Source: Girardinichthys multiradiatus
Taxonomy: Eukaryota; Chordata; Actinopteri; Cyprinodontiformes; Goodeidae
Direction of reading: 5' to 3'
Assembly (NCBI RefSeq): GCF_021462225.1
Contig: NC_061800.1
Span: 3,234,501 to 3,298,500, forward strand
DNA length: 64,000 nt
Shown in pieces: positions 1-10,787 of the stretch. The notes beneath the pieces were generated by a model. The model saw nothing but the letters and a program-made list of their open reading frames with translations, ran no database searches and was not told the origin of the DNA. The stretch's first letter is position 1; each line of letters starts with the position of its first letter. A program made the translations under genes and the position numbers.

Positions 1-128
1 GCGGAGGAACCGTGTAAGTGTTTCCCACAAAATAATCTGTTTTCCGTCCTGTGGGTTTGTGTTTACACAGAGTGTTTCATTTTACATGTATTTACTCATG
101 ACTTATTCGTGATAAAACAGGGGGGAAC
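1..128 (+). mobile_element. 3' end of ERV5 internal region with polypurine tract
   Basis: This is the last stretch of a plus-strand endogenous retrovirus whose body lies left of the window. A purine run (AGGGGGGAAC, about 119-128) sits directly before the TGTTAG start of the LTR and is the expected plus-strand primer. The segment around 20-50 (CCCACAAAATAATCTGTTTT) matches, in reverse complement, the sequence upstream of the minus-strand LTR at 8186-8300, so both belong to one ERV family. No coding region is recognisable here. Confidence 0.65.
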
Positions 129-521
129 TGTTAGGGTTTTTATGACTTTTTATATTGTTTATCACTTGTGTCTGCTCTAAGTGCTTTCTTCCCCCACATG
201 TCATAGACAAAGAGATAAGAGAGAAGGGTGAGTTATGCTATTATCAGCAACATCTAGGGACTGGCACCAATCCTCACTCCTTTCTCTAAAATCAAGACAC
301 ATGAACCCTAACCTTTCTGACCCCACACACACACACACACACAGACACACACACCCACCTTGAATGTTGTTTGAACTGTGTGTGACCAAGCATGTATAAA
401 TAAAGAGGGAGGAGTGTTAATACTTTGTAGTTTTGCACTGCAGAGTGTGACCTACCCTTGCCGCAAGTATAACTGACTGTGTCGTTTCCTTACCTCTGAG
501 TTGACTAAATAATACCTATCA
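129..521 (+). repeat. LTR, family I (3' LTR of ERV5)
   Basis: A 393-bp LTR beginning TGTTAGGG and ending ACCTATCA. It holds a TATA-like/polyadenylation segment (TGTATAAATAAAGAGG, about 393-408) and a CA microsatellite (about 325-355). Two relatives lie in the window on the minus strand, 7848-8185 and 11522-14813, sharing the ends TGTTAG...CTAACA and the block around the TATA box. It abuts a Tc1 relic at 522, so this ERV probably integrated into that transposon. Confidence 0.75.
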
Positions 522-1304
522 GAATTTCATGATATGGCAGCCCAAACCATCACTGATCCACCCCCATGCTTCACTCTGGGCATGCAACAGTCTGGGTGCT
601 ACGCTTCTTTGGGGCTTCTCCACACCGTAACTCTCCCGGATGTGGGGAAAACAGTAAAGGTGGACTCATCAGAGAACAATACATGTTTCACATTGTCCAC
701 AGCCCAAGATTTGCGCTCCTTGCACCATTGAAACCGACGTTTTGCATTGGCATGAGTGACCAAAGGTTTGGCTATAGCAGCGTGTATATTGACCCTGTGG
801 AGCTCCCGACGGACAGTTCTGGTGGAAACAGGAGAGTTGAGGTGCACGTTTAATTCTGCCGTGATTTGGGCAGCCGTGGTTTTATGTTTTTTGGATACAA
901 TCCGGGTTAGCACCCGAACATCCCTTTCAGACAGCTTCCTCTTGAGTCCACAGTTAATCCTGTTGGATGTGGTTTGTCCTTCTTGGTGGTATGCTGACAT
1001 TACCCTGGATACCGTGGCTCTTGATACAGCACAAAGACTTGCTGTCTTGGTCACAGATGCGCCAGCAAGACGTGCACCAACAATTTGTCCTCTTTTGAAC
1101 TCTGATATGTCACCCATAATGTTGTGTGCATTTCAATCTTTTGAGCAAAACTATTGCTCTTATCCTGCTAATTGAACCTTCATACTCTGCTCTTACTGGT
1201 GCAATGTGCAATCAATGAAGACTGGCTACCAGGCTGGTCCAATTTAGCCACGACACCTACCACACTAAAATTACAGGTGTTTCAGTTTCATTGTCTAACC
1301 CCTG
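522..1304 (-). mobile_element. Tc1-like transposon (family C), truncated
   Basis: The right terminal inverted repeat is present (ACAGGTGTTTCAGTTTCATT ... AACCCCTG, ending 1304, followed by TA). The minus-strand reading from 1117 gives the paired-type helix-turn-helix N-terminus (MGDISEFKRGQIVGARLAG) and reaches the first catalytic Asp context (LFSDEST). Beyond 599 the frame is broken, but transposase-like residues continue to 522, where the ERV5 LTR starts. The C-terminal half is therefore off-window or lost. Copies of the same family lie at 43386-44159 and 46898-47482. Confidence 0.8.
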
Positions 1305-1824
1305 TATGTACTTGACTTGAAATCTGTATGATTCGATTGAATTGACTCATGTGTTGTGAATTGGCGCTATATAAATAAAACTGAATTGAATTGAATTAAT
1401 GGGATGATAGCACATTAGGCAATAGCTTGTTTCAGTCTTGGAAACTATTGAGGTGGAACTATTGGTTTTCAGACTTATTTCCACATAACACAACCAATAA
1501 TTTTAGACTTTGAATTAGATATGATGAAATGCTCTTCAGGTTCCTTACAAAACAGCCATTTTATTTATGTAAACTCTTAAGCTACAAATCAGACACCAAC
1601 TTTAGTGCAAAACACAATACTTCTTACAGTATTTACACTGTATACAATGCCCCCATGCAGTGTACATGCTGACTCGACTACCAAATAAGCAACAGATTTC
1701 TTGTTTGGGTCACACTAGCAGATTGTTTAGGGTGTCTTGCCAGTCATGCTAACCTTAGTGGTGAACATATTGGTCATATAAAAAAATGGCACTAGTAAAC
1801 GGCAGTGTTGTGCCTTTTGTTTTA
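1305..1824. other. Non-genic; L2-type LINE/SINE 3' tail at about 1311-1402
   Basis: The segment GAATTGGCGCTATATAAATA followed by repeated GAATT units near 1355-1398 is the 3' tail shared by many teleost LINE/SINE families. Nothing else is recognised up to 1824. Confidence 0.5.
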
Positions 1825-2741
1825 CTCGATGTGGAGGAGCAGCGGCTCTACTCCGAGCCCCTCCCGGATGGCCGAGCTCCTCACCCTATCTCTAAGGGAG
1901 TGCCCGGCCACCCTACGGAGGAAGCTCATTTCAGTCGCTTGTATCCGGGATCTCATTCTTTCGGTCATGACCTAAAGTTCATGGCCATAGGTGAGGGTAG
2001 GAACGTAGACCGACCGGTAAATCGAGAGCTTCGCTTTTCGGCTCAGCTCTCTCTTGACCGCAACGGACCGGCACAGTGCCCCCATTACTGCGGCAGCTGC
2101 ACCGATCCGTCAGTGGATCTCCCGCTCCCTTCTCCCCTCACTTGTGAACAAGACCTCGAGATACTTAAACTCCTCCACTTGAGGCAGGAACTCCCCTCCA
2201 ACCTGAAGGGGAGTGGTGTCCTAGTGGTTAGAACAGTAGGTTTGTGTTCCAGAGGGGACACAAGGGGCCAGGTTCGTATCCCACAGATTACCACTCTGGC
2301 TCCCTGAGCAAGACCCTTAGCCCCAGAATGCTCCCTGGGCACCGCACAATGGCAGCCCACTGCTCCCTGTAAGGGATGGGTTAAATGCAGAGGACAAATT
2401 CCGTTGTAATATACAGGTCCTTCTCAAAATATTAGCATATTGTGATAAAGTTCATTATTTTCCATAATGTAATGATGAACATTTAACATTCATATATTTT
2501 AGATTCATTGCACACTAACTGAAATATTTCAGGTCTTTTATTGTCTTAATACGGATGATTTTGGCATACAGCTCATGAAAACCCAAAATTCCTATCTCAC
2601 AAAATTAGCATATCATTAAAAGGGTCTCTAAACGAGCTATGAACCTAATCATCTGAATCAACGAGTTAACTCTAAACACCTGCAAAAGCTTCCCGAGGCC
2701 TTTAAAACTCCCAGCCTGGTTCATCACTCAAAACCCCAATC

Positions 2742-3735
2742 ATGGGTAAGACTGCCGACCTGACTGCTGTCCAGAAGGCCACTATTGACACCCTCAAGCA
2801 AGAGGGTAAGACACAGAAAGAAATTTCTGAGCTAATAGGCTGTTCCCAGAGTGCTGTATCAAGGCACCTCAGTGGGAAGGAAAAAGTGTGGCAGAAAACG
2901 CTGCACAACGAGAAGAGGTGACCGGACCCTGAGGAAGATTGTGGAGAAGGGCCGAATCCAGACCTTGGGGGACCTGCGGAAGCAGTGGACTGAGTCTGGA
3001 GTAGAAACATCCAGAGCCACCGTGCACAGGCGTGTGCAGGAAATGGGCTACAGGTGCCGCATTCCCCAGGTCAAGCCACTTTTGAACCAGAAACAGCGGC
3101 AGAAGCGCCTGACCTGGGCTACAGAGAAGCAGCACCGGACTGTTGCTCAGTCGTCCAAAGTACTTTTTTCGGATGAAAGCAAATTCTGCATGTCATTTGG
3201 AAATAAAGGTGCCAGAGTCTGGAGGAAGACTGGGGAGAAGGAAACGCCAAAATGCCAGAAGTCCAGTGTCAAGTACCCACAGTCAGTGATGGTCTGGGGT
3301 GCCGTGTCAGCTGCTGGTGTTGGTCCACTGTCTTTTATCAAGGGCAGGGTCAATGCAGCTAGCTATCAGGAGATTTTGGAGCACTTCATGCTTCCATCTG
3401 CTGAAAAGCTTTATGGAGATGAAGATTTCATTTTTCAGCACGACCTGGCACCTGCTCACAGTGCCAAAACCACTGGTAAATGGTTTACTGACCATGGTAT
3501 CACTGTGCTCAATTGGCCTGCCAACTCTCCTGACCTGAACCCCATAGAGAATCTGTGGGATATTGTGAAGAGAACATTGAGAGACTCAAGATCCAACACT
3601 CTGGATGAGCTAAAGGCCGCTATCGAAGCATCCTGGGCCTCCATAAGACCTCAGCAGTGCCACAGGCAGATTGCCTCCATGCCACGCCGCATTGAAGCAG
3701 TAATTTCTGCAAAAGGATTCCCGACCAAGTATTGA
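2742..3735 (+). pseudogene. Tc1 transposase pseudogene (family A, copy 1)
   Basis: The ATG at 2742 opens the N-terminal DNA-binding region (MGKTADLTAVQKATIDTLKQ). Near 2879 the sequence lacks 11 bp that copy 2 has (between direct GTGGGAAG repeats), which shifts the frame. The rest is open from 2851 to the stop at 3733-3735. The DDE-type catalytic core is visible: Asp in LFSDESKF, Asp in QHDLAPAHS, Glu in NPIENLW. The family is about 340 residues long and cuts and pastes DNA at TA sites. The frameshift makes this copy inactive. Confidence 0.9.
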
Positions 3736-3982
3736 GTGCATAACTGTACATAATTATTTGAAGGTTGACGTTTTTTGTATTAAAAACACTTTTCTTTTTT
3801 TGGTCGGATGAAATATGCTAATTTTGTGAGATAGGAATTTTGGGTTTTCATGAGCTGTATGCCACAATCATCCGTATTAAGACAATAAAAGACCTGAAAT
3901 ATTTCAGTTAGTGTGCAATGAATCTAAAATATATGAATGTTAAATTTTCATCATTACATTATGGAAAATAATGAACTTTATC

Positions 3983-6900
3983 GTTCGTTTGTTCGTTCGT
4001 CGTCTTCCGCTTATCCAGGACCGGGTCGCGGGGGCAGCAGACTCAGCGGAGACGCCCAGACGTCCCTCTCTCCAGACACCTCCTCCAGCTCCTCCAGGTG
4101 GAGCCCAAGGCGTTCCCAGGCCAGCCGAGAGACATAGTCCCTCCAGCGTGTCCTGGGCCGTCCCCTGGGCCACCTCCCGGTGGGACGTGCCTGGAACACC
4201 TCCCGAGGAAGGCGTCCAGGAGGCATCCGGTATAGATGCCCGAGCCACCTCAACTGGCTCCTCTCGATGTGGAGGAGCAGCGGCTCTACTCCGAGCTCCT
4301 CCCGGATGGCCGAGCTCCACACCCTATCTCTAAGGGAGTGCCCGGCCACCCTACGGAGGAAGCTCATTTCAGCCGCTTGTATCCGTGATCTCGTTCTTTC
4401 GGTCATGACCCAAAGTTCATGGACATAGGTGAGGGTAGGAACGTAGACGGACCAGTAAATTGAGAGCTTTGCTTTTCGGCTCAGCTCTCTCTTCACCACA
4501 ATGGACCGGCACAGCGCCCCCATTACTGTGGCAGCTGCACCGATCCGTCTGTCGATCTCCCGCTCCATTCTTCCCTCACTCGTGAACAAGACCCCGAGAT
4601 ACTTAAACTCTTCCACTTGAGGCAGGAACTCCCCTCCAACCTGAAGAGGACAAGCCACCCTTTTCCGGTCGAGTACCATGGCCTCGGACTTGGAGGAGCT
4701 GATCCTCATCCCAGCCGCTTCACACTCGGCTGCGAACCGCCACAGCGCATGCTGTAGGTCTTGGCTAGAGGGGGCCAGCAGGACCACGTCATCCGCAAAA
4801 AGAAGAGATGAAATCCACTGGTCCCCAAACCCGACCCCCTCCGGCCCTTGGCTGCGTCTAGAAATCCTGTCCATAAAAGTTATGAACAGGACCGGCGACA
4901 AAGGGCAGCCCTGCCGGAGTCCAACATGCACTGGGAACAGGTCCGACTTAGTGCCGGCAATGCGGACCAAACTCCTGCTCCGCTCGTACAGGGACCGGAT
5001 GGGCCCTAATAAAGGGCCCCCGATTCCATACTCCTGGAGCACCCCCCACAGGGCATCACGAGGGACACAGTCGAATGCCTTCTCCAGGTCCACAAAACAC
5101 ATGTGAACCGGTTGGGCAAACTCCCATGAACCCTCGAGCACCCTGTAGAGGGTATAGAGCTGGTCCAGTGTTCCACGGCTGGGACGAAAACCACACTGCT
5201 CCTCCTGAAGCCGAGGTTCGACTATCGGTCGGACTCTCCTCTCCAATACCCTGGCGTAGGCCTTACCACGGAGGCTGAGGAGTGTGATCCCCCTGTAGTT
5301 GGAACACACCCTCCGGTCCCCCTTCTTATAAAGGGGGACCACCACCCCAGTCTGCCAGTCCAGAGGCACTGTCCCCGACCGCCACGCAATGTTGAAGAGG
5401 CGTGTCAACCATGACAGCCCTACAACATCCAGAGACTTGAGGTACTCAGGGCGGATCTCATCCACCCCCGAAGCCTTGCCAACGCGGAGCTTTTTAACCA
5501 CCTCGGTGACTTCAGCCTGGGTGATGAAAGAGTCCAACCCCGAGTCCCCAGCCTCTGTTTCCACCACGGAATGCGTGATGGCAGGATTGAGGAGGTCCTC
5601 GAAGTACTCCTTCCACCGCCCGATAATGTCCTCAGTCGAGGTCAGCAGTCTCCCGCCCCCACTATAAACAGTGTTGGCAAAGCACTGCTTCCCCCTCCTG
5701 AGGCGCCGGACGGTTTGCCAGAATCGCTTCGAGGCCAACCGGTAGTCCTTCTCCATGGCCTCACCGAACTCTTCCCAGGCCCGGGTTTTTGCCTCTGCCA
5801 CTGCCCGGGCCGCAGCACGCTTGGCCTCACGGTACCCGTCAGCCGCCTCAGGAGTCCCACAAGCCAACCACAGCCGATAGGACTCCTTCTTCAGCTTAAC
5901 AGCATCCCTTACTGCCGGTTTCCACCACCAGGTTCTGGGATTGCCGCCACGACAGGCACCGCAGACCTTACGGCCGCAGCTATGGGCAGCAGCATCGACA
6001 ATAGATGCAGAGAACATGGTCCACTCGGACTCTATGTCTCCAACATCCCCCGGGATCTGGTCGAAGCTGTCCCGGAGGTGGGAGTTGAATACATCCCTGG
6101 CCAAGGGCTCCGCCAGGCGTTCCCAGCAGATCCTCACTATGCGCTTGGGCCTGCCAAGTCTGACTGGCTTTCTCCTCCTCCAGCGGATCCAACTCACCAC
6201 CAGGTGATGATCAGTGGACAGCTCAGCCCCTCTCTTCACCCGAGTGTCCAAAACATGCGGCCGAAGGTCTGATGATACGACAACAAAGTCGATCATCGAC
6301 CTCCTGCCTAGGGTGTCCTGGTGCCAAGTGGACTGATGGACACCCTTATGTTTGAACATGGTGTTTGTTATGGACAATCCGTGACTAGCACAGAAGTCCA
6401 ATAACAAAACACCACTCGGATTCAGATCGGGGAGGCCATTCCTCCCGATCACGCCTCTCCAGGTGTCACTGTCGTTCCCCACGTGGGCATTGAAGTCCCC
6501 CAGCAGAATAATGGAGTCCCCGGGAGGGGCACTATCCAGCACCCCCGACAGGGACGCCAAGAAGGCAGGGTACTCTGCACTACCACTCGGCCCGTAGGCT
6601 GAAATGATAGTCAGAGACCTCTCCCCAACCCGAAGGCGCAGGAATACAACCCTCTCATCCACTGGGGTAAACCCCAACACGAGACGGCTGAGCTGGGGGG
6701 CAACAAGCAAACCCACACCAGCCCGCCGCCTCTCCCCGTGAGCCACTCCAGAGTAGAAGAGAGTCCAACCCCTCTCAAGGAGATGGGTTCCAGAGCCCAC
6801 GCTGTGCGTGGAGGCGAGCCCGACTATTTCTAGTCGATATCTCTCGACCTCCCGCAGAAGCTCAGAGTGCTCAAATGATCCTTGAGGCTGTTGTCTGGGG

Positions 6901-7110
6901 CCTAAATGCTCCTGGTAGGGTCTCCCATGGCAAACAGGCTCTAGGTGATGGGTCAGACAAAGAATGGTTCAAGAACCCCTCATGAAGAACAAAATATCGA
7001 GGCACATGACGGCGCCCGGACGAAGGTGGAGACCTCAACGGCCCGATCCCCGGATGCTTAGGCTGGCTCTAGGGACGTGGAATGTCACCTCGCTGGGGGG
7101 GAAGGAGCCT
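3983..7110 (-). mobile_element. RTE-clade LINE A (Rex3/Expander-like) with 5' inversion
   Basis: A minus-strand non-LTR retrotransposon of 3128 bp with a perfect 10-bp target duplication. Its 3' end (left) is a short run of GAAC/GAACAAAC units following the RT reading frame. About 3983-6863 is in minus orientation. About 6864-7110 is the upstream part of the same element in plus orientation; it ends with the coding start GTWNVTSL...GKEP, which would precede the ELLREVERY read on the minus strand. This is the classic twin-priming product. Confidence 0.88.
4011..6863 (-). CDS. Endonuclease-reverse transcriptase of RTE LINE A (N-terminus inverted)
   Basis: A single uninterrupted minus-strand frame from about 6863 to 4011 (over 930 codons). 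Residues 1-250 hold an APE-type endonuclease: [24 protein letters not shown] and the STDHHLVV motif. The reverse transcriptase follows, with FVDLEKAFD, the [10 protein letters not shown] turn and the catalytic [11 protein letters not shown] (near 4785), then a C-terminal domain with RWLGHLYRM. Such enzymes nick the target and reverse-transcribe the LINE RNA onto it. The true N-terminus was carried into the inverted piece, so the protein cannot start normally. Otherwise the frame has no stops, unusual for this window, and suggests recent insertion. Confidence 0.88.
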   Translation of the reverse strand, partial: ELLREVERYRLEIVGLASTHSVGSGTHLLERGWTLFYSGVAHGERRRAGVGLLVAPQLSRLVLGFTPVDERVVFLRLRVGERSLTIISAYGPSGSAEYPAFLASLSGVLDSAPPGDSIILLGDFNAHVGNDSDTWRGVIGRNGLPDLNPSGVLLLDFCASHGLSITNTMFKHKGVHQSTWHQDTLGRRSMIDFVVVSSDLRPHVLDTRVKRGAELSTDHHLVVSWIRWRRRKPVRLGRPKRIVRICWERLAEPLARDVFNSHLRDSFDQIPGDVGDIESEWTMFSASIVDAAAHSCGRKVCGACRGGNPRTWWWKPAVRDAVKLKKESYRLWLACGTPEAADGYREAKRAAARAVAEAKTRAWEEFGEAMEKDYRLASKRFWQTVRRLRRGKQCFANTVYSGGGRLLTSTEDIIGRWKEYFEDLLNPAITHSVVETEAGDSGLDSFITQAEVTEVVKKLRVGKASGVDEIRPEYLKSLDVVGLSWLTRLFNIAWRSGTVPLDWQTGVVVPLYKKGDRRVCSNYRGITLLSLRGKAYARVLERRVRPIVEPRLQEEQCGFRPSRGTLDQLYTLYRVLEGSWEFAQPVHMCFVDLEKAFDCVPRDALWGVLQEYGIGGPLLGPIRSLYERSRSLVRIAGTKSDLFPVHVGLRQGCPLSPVLFITFMDRISRRSQGPEGVGFGDQWISSLLFADDVVLLAPSSQDLQHALWRFAAECEAAGMRISSSKSEAMVLDRKRVACPLQVGGEFLPQVEEFKYLGVLFTSEGRMEREIDRRIGAAATVMGALCRSIVVKRELSRKAKLSIYWSVYVPTLTYVHELWVMTERTRSRIQAAEMSFLRRVAGHSLRDRVWSSAIREELGVEPLLLHIERSQLRWLGHLYRMPPGRLPREVFQARPTGRWPRGRPRTRWRDYVSRLAWERLGLHLEELEEVSGERDVWASPLSLLPPRPGPG

Positions 7111-7208
7111 GAACTTTATCACAATATGCTAATATTTTGAGAAGGACCTGTACATGTGCAATGACCAATAAAGAAGAAAATTATTAAAGAGAACAAGCCA
7201 CCCTTTTC

Positions 7209-7847
7209 CGGTGGAGGACTTTCTTTTCATATTAAGACACAAAAAATGGATTGAGTGCACTGTATGATGTTCATTTTGCTATTCTCTTAGATTTATATCA
7301 AGGTATATTCTTTCAGTTAAATGATCCATCAGCTTCTTAATTTCTCAGTAGAGGTAACAGATGGAGTCTGCTTTTCAGATCAATTCATGTGCTTAATCTA
7401 CCTTGACTTAATCATATCAAAGTGTCTACAAAATAAAACGGCTTGTCAAACTATTAGTCTTTAAATAAATCTGTTTTCATTATGATATTGCATTTATGCC
7501 ATGAAATATATTCCTTTGAAAATGATCCTTGTGTAGTCAATACAGCTCACCCAATTAGTAATCAAAACCTGAGTGAAGTGTTTTTCTTGCTTTATTAGCT
7601 CTGCCTCTTTTTTACTTCCAACTGATGAGTTTGTGTTACTATTAATAAATATTTATAATATAAGAGATGCAGATCTTCTGAACTAAAATCCTAATAAACC
7701 TCTTGAAAAATATAAAGCATTAGGACTCTGTTTTTGTAGGTTTTTTTGTTTGTTTTTATAGCATTGAAATTTCTACACTCAAAAAATCAAAACCTTAGCT
7801 GAAAACTGAGCTGTTACTATAGTTAACCACTATTAACTATTCAGCTG
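7209..7847. other. AT-rich non-genic stretch
   Basis: No open frame, repeat terminus or structured element was recognised between the nested LINE/SINE/Tc1 block and the ERV4 LTR. Confidence 0.6.
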
Positions 7848-8185
7848 TGTTAGGTATTATTTTAGTCAACTCAGAGGCAAGAACGATACAGAGTCAGTTT
7901 TACTTGCAGCAAGGGTAGCTCATCCTATCTCTTTATTTATATGCTGTGGTCCAAACACAGTTCAACAGACAGTTCAGACAGGGTGTGTGTGTGTGAGGCT
8001 GAGAAGAGGCTGGTTCTCACAGAATGTGATTCAGCCTCTGGTGTGTGTGTGTGTGTACAAATAGATAACGGAGATCTCACACACAGGGAGGACTGCATAC
8101 CACAGCATGATACAAAGCGGAGTGCAGCTGCACTCAGCACAAAGTTTTTAAATGAGTGATAACAAGTTTTCGCACCCATCCAACA
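7848..8185 (-). repeat. LTR, family I (3' LTR of ERV4)
   Basis: On the forward strand it reads TGTTAGGTATTATTTTAGTC at the left and CAACA at the right end. It includes a TTTATTTAT segment, which is the complement of the TATA/polyA region, and TG microsatellites at about 7985 and 8041. A purine-rich tract on the minus strand (complement of GTCCCTCCTTTTTAT, 8186-8200) adjoins it, as expected for a 3' LTR. Confidence 0.72.
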
Positions 8186-8580
8186 GTCCCTCCTTTTTAT
8201 CACGAGTAAAAACATTTAATATATAAAAAAATAAGAAAAATACTCTGTATGAGCAGAATCCCACGGATGGTAAACAGATTATATTTTGTGGGAAATACTC
8301 ATACAGCCCCGCCGCCCACGGCGACCATTAAAAGTTAAACGTTGATTAATACTTGAAAACATAAAAATAAAAGAATAATACTTGAAAACATAAAAATAAA
8401 AGAATAATACATGATGGAAACAGTGAAACATAAAGGAATTTAAAAATCTGCCCTGTTTATGTCATCATTGTACTTTTTCTCATTTCACTTAACAACTTCT
8501 TTCAGTTTTCTGCTGTAAGGTCATTTTATGAAATACAATGTATGAGTACACTCAGGCTTTTGATGTGGTTTATTTACAAC
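8186..8580 (-). mobile_element. ERV4 region between env remnant and 3' LTR, with 29-bp tandem repeat
   Basis: After the polypurine tract the sequence up to about 8335 is related to positions 1-118 in reverse complement. A perfect 29-bp unit (beginning TAATACTTGAAAACATAAAA) is duplicated at 8347-8375 and 8376-8404. The rest holds nothing recognisable. Confidence 0.5.
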
Positions 8581-8857
8581 AGTCAGTCAATTTCTACTGC
8601 TTATTCCATAATGGGTCACAGGGGAGCTGGTGCCTATCTCCAGCAGTCTATGGGCGAGAGGCAGGGTACACCCTGGACAGATCGCCTAACAGGCATGTCT
8701 TTGGACTGTGGGAGGAAGCCGGAGTACCCGGTGAGAACCCACGCATGCACGGGGAGAACATGCAAACTCCATGCAGAAAGACCCCAGGCTGGGAATTGAA
8801 CCCAGGACCTTCTTGCTGCAAGGAAACAGTGCTACCAACTGCACCACCGTGCAGCCC
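8581..8857 (-). mobile_element. tRNA-derived SINE (type B), minus strand
   Basis: The reverse complement starts with a tRNA-like head (GGTGGTGCAGTTGGTAGCAC, B box GGTTCAATTCC). The body follows, with the conserved CCAGGGTGTACCCTGCCTCT and GGAGATAGGCACCAGCTCCC segments and a tail with TGACTGACT units. Same family as 24684-25058 and 33468-33676. Confidence 0.8.
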
Positions 8858-8908
8858 TTATTTACAACATGTCATCATAATTGTCCCTTTCGTGCATTTC
8901 TACCTGGT

Positions 8909-9168
8909 TCAGTGTTGCATATGCCACCGTGACTGACTTACTATTCTTTGTACCATGCATTTGCAACATGGGATAATACATATTGACAGGAGACACAGAA
9001 GGCCCATGCATGCTATTATTGCAACTAGGAGAACTTTAAACAGATTTATCCATCCCCCTTGGAGCATCCAATCTAACAAAGAAGAGTTAGGATCTGGGTG
9101 GTCATGTGCCATGACATTTTGCAGATTCCGTGGGTTGTTTAATGATCCCATTATGTTTGCAGAGTGTA
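8909..9168 (-). pseudogene. ERV4 env transmembrane-subunit remnant
   Basis: A minus-strand frame that begins within the inverted repeat of the adjacent Tc1 and continues as env to 8909. It shows a Trp-containing membrane-proximal stretch, one long hydrophobic segment (about 30 residues), a Cys-rich membrane/tail junction (PCCKC) and a short cytoplasmic tail. The arrangement resembles the env end of ERV1 at 38457-38738. Surface subunit and ectodomain are absent on the other side of the Tc1. This is an old, broken copy. Confidence 0.6.
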
Positions 9169-9170
9169 TA

Positions 9171-10785
9171 CAGGTCCTTCTCAAAATATTAGCATATTGT
9201 GATAAAGTTCATTATTTTCCATAATGTAATGATGAAAATGTACACATTCATATATTTTAGATTCATTGCACACTAACTGAAATATTTCAGGTCTTTTATT
9301 GTCTTAATACGGATGATTGTGGCATACAGCTCATGAAAACCCAAAATTCCTATCTCACAAAATTAGCATATTTCATCCGACCAATAAAAGAAAAGTGTTT
9401 TTAATACAAAAAAAGGTCAACCTTCAAATAATCATGTACAGTTATGCACTCAATACTTGGTCGGGAATCCTTTGGCAGAAATGACTGCTTCAATGCGGCG
9501 TGGCATGGAGGCAATCAGCCTGTGGCACTGCTGAGGTCTTATGGAGGCCCGGGATGCTTCGATAGCGGCCTTTAGCTCATCCAGAGTGTTGGGTCTTGAG
9601 TCTCTCAACGTTCTCTTCACAATATCCCACAGATTCTCTATGAGGTTCAGGTCAGGAGAGTTGGCAGGCCAATTGAGCACAGTGATACCATGGTCAGTAA
9701 ACCATTTACCAGTGGTTTTGGCACTGTGAGCTGGTGCCAGGTCGTGCTGAAAAATGAAATCTTCATCTCCATAAAGCTTTTCAGCAGATGGAAGCATGAA
9801 ATGCTCCAAAATCTCCTGATAGCTAGCTGCATTGACCCTGCCCTTGATAAAACACAGTGGACCAACACCAGCAGCTGACACGGCACCCCAGACCATCACT
9901 GACTATGGGTACTTGACACTGGACTTCTGGCATTTTGGCATTTCCGTCTCCCCAGTCTTCCTCCAGACTCTGGCACCTTGATTTCCGAATGACATGCAGA
10001 ATTTGCTTTCATCCGAAAAAAGTACTTTGGACCACTGAGCAACTGTCCAGTGCTGTTTCTCTGTAGCCCAGGTCAGGCGCTTCTGCCGCTGTTTCTGGTT
10101 CAAAAGTGGCTTGACCTGGGGAATGCAGCACCTGTAGCCCATTTCCTGCACACACCTGTGCACGGTGGCTCTGGATGTTTCTACTCCAGACTCAGTCCAC
10201 TGCTTCCGCAGGTCCCCCAAGGTCTGGAATCGGCCCTTCTCCAAAATCTTCCTCAGGGTCCAGTCACCTCTTCTCGTTGTGCAGCGTTTTCTGCCACACT
10301 TTTTCCTTCCCACAGACTTCCCACTGAGGTGCCTTGATACAGCACTTTGGGAACAGCCTATTCGTTCAGAAATTTCTTTCTGTGTCTTACCCTCTTGCTT
10401 GAGGGTGTCAATAGTGGCCTTCTGAACAGCAGTCAGGTCGGCAGTCTTACCCATGATTGGGGTTTTGAGTGATGAACCAGGCTGGGAGTTTTAAAGGCCC
10501 CAGGAATCTTTTGCAGGTGTTTAGAGTTAACTCGTTGATTCAGATGATTAGGTTCATAGCTCGTTTAGAGACCCTTTTAATGATATGCTAATTTTGTGAG
10601 ATAGGAATATTGGGTTTTCATGAGCTGTATGCCAAAATCATCCGTATTATTAAGACAATAAAAGACCTGAAATATTTCAGTTATTGTGCAATGAATCTAA
10701 AATATATGAATGTTAAATTTTCATCATGACATTATGGAAAATAATAAACTTTATCACAATATGCTAATATTTTGAGAAGGACCTG
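9171..10785 (-). mobile_element. Tc1-like transposon (family A, copy 2)
   Basis: A complete 1615-bp element with inverted repeats CAGGTCCTTCTCAAAATATT (9171) and its complement ending 10785, flanked by TA (9169-9170, 10786-10787). It inserted into ERV4 between the leader and env remnants. Subterminal sequence is close to that of copy 1 at 2414-7150. Confidence 0.93.
9450..10454 (-). pseudogene. Tc1 transposase pseudogene (family A, copy 2), one internal stop
   Basis: A minus-strand frame of about 335 codons from the ATG at 10454 to the stop near 9450. It is broken only by a TAG at about 9900-9902, where copy 1 has CAG (Gln). The N-terminal helix-turn-helix region, the basic GRKKCGRKRC linker and the DDE residues (SDESKF, QHDLAPAHS, NLIENLW) are all present. 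Copy 1 has a frameshift elsewhere, so the two copies died independently. No other lesion is visible. Confidence 0.9.
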
Positions 10786-10787
10786 TA

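Larger units (their letters stand above)
2414..7150 (+). mobile_element. Tc1-like transposon (family A, copy 1), split by RTE LINE
   Basis: Terminal inverted repeats CAGGTCCTTCTCAAAATATT (from 2414) and AATATTTTGAGAAGGACCTG (ending 7150) are flanked by the TA target duplication (2412-2413 and 7151-7152). The right arm is broken by a 3.1-kb RTE LINE at 3983-7110, bounded by a perfect 10-bp duplication GAACTTTATC (3973-3982, 7111-7120). A second copy lies inverted at 9171-10785. Confidence 0.92.
2209..7187 (+). mobile_element. tRNA-derived SINE (type A), interrupted by Tc1
   Basis: The head carries a Pol III A-box-like segment (GTGGTGTCCTAGTGGTTAG, about 2212) and a B-box-like GGTTCGTATCC (about 2272). 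The body CCCTGAGCAAGACCCTTAGC and the GGGATGGGTTAAATGCAGAG region follow. The tail is cut at 2411 by a Tc1 and resumes at 7151 as TACATGTGCAATGACCAATAAAG. A shorter copy lies at 42782-42905. The tRNA-like head is part of the SINE, not a functional tRNA gene. Confidence 0.7.
1825..7208 (-). mobile_element. RTE-clade LINE fragment D, split by a SINE
   Basis: 1825-2207 matches the C-terminal RT region of the RTE LINE at 3983-7110 in the same orientation. The next 20 bases of that LINE (ACAAGCCACCCTTTTCCGGT) reappear only at about 7189-7208. The block between them is an insertion: a SINE, itself containing a Tc1, itself containing another RTE LINE. Fragment D is frame-disrupted and truncated at both ends, so it is the oldest layer of the nest. 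Confidence 0.7.

Noticed and set aside
1786..2307. 173-codon plus-strand frame
   Set aside because: It is the antisense of an RTE LINE reverse transcriptase plus SINE sequence.
5571..6272. 233-codon plus-strand frame
   Set aside because: Antisense shadow of the RTE LINE A endonuclease-RT frame; GC-rich coding produces such frames.
129..8185. The two outward family I LTRs (129-521 plus, 7848-8185 minus) as ends of one element
   Set aside because: They are in opposite orientation and each has its own polypurine tract on the outer or inner side, so they are 3' LTRs of two separate proviruses.
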